Assembly: GCA_002507085.1 (NCBI GenBank)
Contig: DAYW01000064.1
Location: forward strand, 1-6,328
Direction of reading: 5' to 3'
Length of the DNA: 6,328 nt
Origin: an archaeon UBA168
GTDB lineage: Archaea > Thermoproteota > Thermoprotei_A > Marsarchaeales > UBA168
Within the stretch, counting starts at the first letter, position 1. Each line of letters starts with the position of its first letter. Under the pieces are notes generated by a model. It ran no database searches. It saw nothing but the letters and a program-made list of their open reading frames with translations, and was not told the origin of the DNA. Of the stretch, positions 5,607 through 6,328 are shown piece by piece. A program made the position numbers and the translations under genes.

Positions 5607-5796
5607 GTTTTCTGAAGTCAATGTTTGTACTCGGAAGCGCTTTTAATTGATGCTCTAGTGTTGCTTTGCAAGCGTCCTGGGTGAGGTAAGGATCGACAGA
5701 GATCATCAGGCGATGATATGAGCAGAAGCAAGAGGCGCGGAGGGATTACGGTGGGAAAATAACCTAAGAGTTTACTCGGAAGGACAAAAGTTAGTC
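5607..5796. other. Non-coding stretch with a TATA-like box and a very short frame
   Basis: No supportable gene. CTTTTAATTG (around 5640-5649) resembles a TATA box. Further on lies a small hairpin ATCATC/GATGAT with an AGGC loop near 5703-5718. An ATG just after it opens MSRSKRRGGITVGK and stops at once, which looks like the start of a decayed gene at best. Confidence 0.25.
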
Positions 5797-5993
5797 ATGG
5801 CAAAGAAGAGAGGTCTATGGCTTGCTTGAACGTGACTTTGGATGAGAAGCTTTTCTCATGAGAAAGCAGATAAAAACATAAAGGAAGCCGTTGCGCTCCT
5901 TTCCAGGGAGCCCTTGTTACTGCTGTTCTCGCCATCGGAGTTACGTTAAAAATTATGGCTTTCGCGACAAGGCGTTTCAAGAATGAGAAATGA
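5797..5993 (+). pseudogene. Possible decayed small gene in interrupted frames
   Basis: Several plus-strand frames read like pieces of one broken gene: MAKKRGLWLA from ATG 5797, then from ATG 5842 the 35-residue SHEKADKNIKEAVALLSREP frame ending at 5949, then an overlapping 39-codon frame (5874-5993) with GALVTAVLAIGVTLKIMAF and the basic tail ATRRFKNEK. None has a clear ribosome binding site. The opposite strand also has a 61-codon frame (5795-5980), which I regard as no better. Function unknown. Confidence 0.2.
5842..5865. repeat. Palindrome built from ATGAGAA units
   Basis: ATGAGAA (5842-5848), TTCTCAT (5853-5859) and ATGAGAA (5858-5864) alternate in orientation, forming the perfect 14-base palindrome TTTCTCATGAGAAA (5852-5865) and a second possible hairpin with a GCTT loop. 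Another ATGAGAA occurs at 5983-5989. This could be an operator or part of a decayed repeat. Confidence 0.35.
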
Positions 5994-6149
5994 ATTATGA
6001 GGAATTTTGTACCTACCGCGCGTCAGGTCGCCTATCTCTTAAAAATTCAATCGATTAACCGGTCTTCGAGAACCTTTGACTTAACTTGAGCTGGCATCTT
6101 CATCGCGAGATTGGCATCATGCGCCAGGTAGCGCAGATAAAGAAAGCTC
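5994..6149. other. Intergenic DNA without a supportable gene
   Basis: Nothing firm is seen apart from the TATA-like CTTAAAAAT (6038-6046). All frames on both strands are short. Beyond 6285 the window ends in an open frame (GTG 6274: MSVRTPGRRFELTWRKRH) that could be the start of a gene cut by the edge, but CTTAAG at 6255-6260 is too near to be its TATA box. Confidence 0.3.
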
Positions 6150-6284
6150 ATGCGACGATCTGGTGAGATGATCTTTAAAGAAAACAGGAAAAAGCCAAGT
6201 ATTACCGCGACTACGTTTGATGGTATTGAGATCTATACGATGCGAGGCAAAAAACTTAAGCGCACCCGAGAGCGTGTCCGTTAG
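6150..6284 (+). CDS. Weak candidate small basic protein, unrecognised
   Basis: A 44-codon frame from ATG 6150 (or 38 codons from ATG 6168) encodes a short, strongly basic protein with KENRKKPSITATTFDGIEIY in the middle and KKLKRTRERVR at the end. No domain is recognised. GGTGAG stands directly before the second ATG, too close to act as a normal ribosome binding site, and serves no obvious purpose for the first. A TATA-like CTTAAAAAT lies at 6038-6046, distant from it. Length and composition are compatible with chance or a remnant, so this is a low-confidence call. Confidence 0.18.
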   Translation: MRRSGEMIFKENRKKPSITATTFDGIEIYTMRGKKLKRTRERVR

Positions 6285-6328
6285 AACACCGGGTCGGCGC
6301 TTTGAGTTAACTTGGAGAAAGCGGCACT

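Noticed and set aside
5696..5720. Possible box C/D guide RNA on the minus strand (CTGATGAT)
   Set aside because: A C-box-like TGATGA is present, but no D box (CTGA) or D'/C' pair at proper spacing was found.
5628..5782. Direct repeat TACTCGGAAG at 5628 and 5773
   Set aside because: A single 10-base repeat within a kilobase is expected by chance and the flanks do not match.
5795..5980. 61-codon minus-strand frame
   Set aside because: No ribosome binding site, TATA box or recognisable domain, and overlapping plus-strand frames look at least as protein-like.

Overview
The window looks archaeal, most likely from a thermophilic crenarchaeon (Thermoprotei). Start sites carry GGTGA/GAGGTGA Shine-Dalgarno boxes, promoters show TTTAAA-type TATA boxes close to start codons, AGG/AGA/ATA codons are common, genes end at T-runs, and a scar has the right-end sequence typical of archaeal TnpB (IS200/IS605-type) elements. 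No rRNA, tRNA or marker gene is present, so the genus cannot be fixed.

Layout. (1) 34-1419, minus strand: an APC-superfamily amino-acid permease with its own TATA box and strong ribosome binding site. (2) 1453-2245: a graveyard of mobile and broken DNA. It holds the C-terminal tail of a tnpB gene, an omega-RNA-like right end without an intact nuclease gene, a possible C-terminal scrap of a DDE transposase on the other strand, and a frameshifted coding remnant. (3) 2180-3534, minus strand: a two-gene operon of a DsrE-like sulfur-carrier protein and a TauE/SafE membrane exporter, joined by a TGATG stop/start overlap. The exporter reading frame runs about 70 codons past its normal end into low-quality sequence, as if its stop had been lost. 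(4) 3535-3725: the divergent promoter region. (5) 3726-5244, plus strand: a YeeE/YedE-family sulfur transporter followed one base later by a small two-helix membrane protein. (6) 5245-6328: about 1.1 kb without a convincing gene, but with a chain of inverted repeats (5318-5606), possible pseudogene pieces and one weak small ORF.

How the genes may work together: YeeE/YedE proteins import thiosulfate or related sulfur species, DsrE-like proteins carry sulfur as a cysteine persulfide, and TauE/SafE proteins move sulfite, sulfonates or other anions. Back to back on two divergent transcripts, they suggest a module for taking in, relaying and expelling oxidised or sulfane sulfur. This is inferred from family membership and arrangement. 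Two points stand out: the transporter lacks the N-half cysteine of the usual CPGT motif, and the usual TusA-like partner is absent from the window, with a small unrecognised membrane protein in its place.
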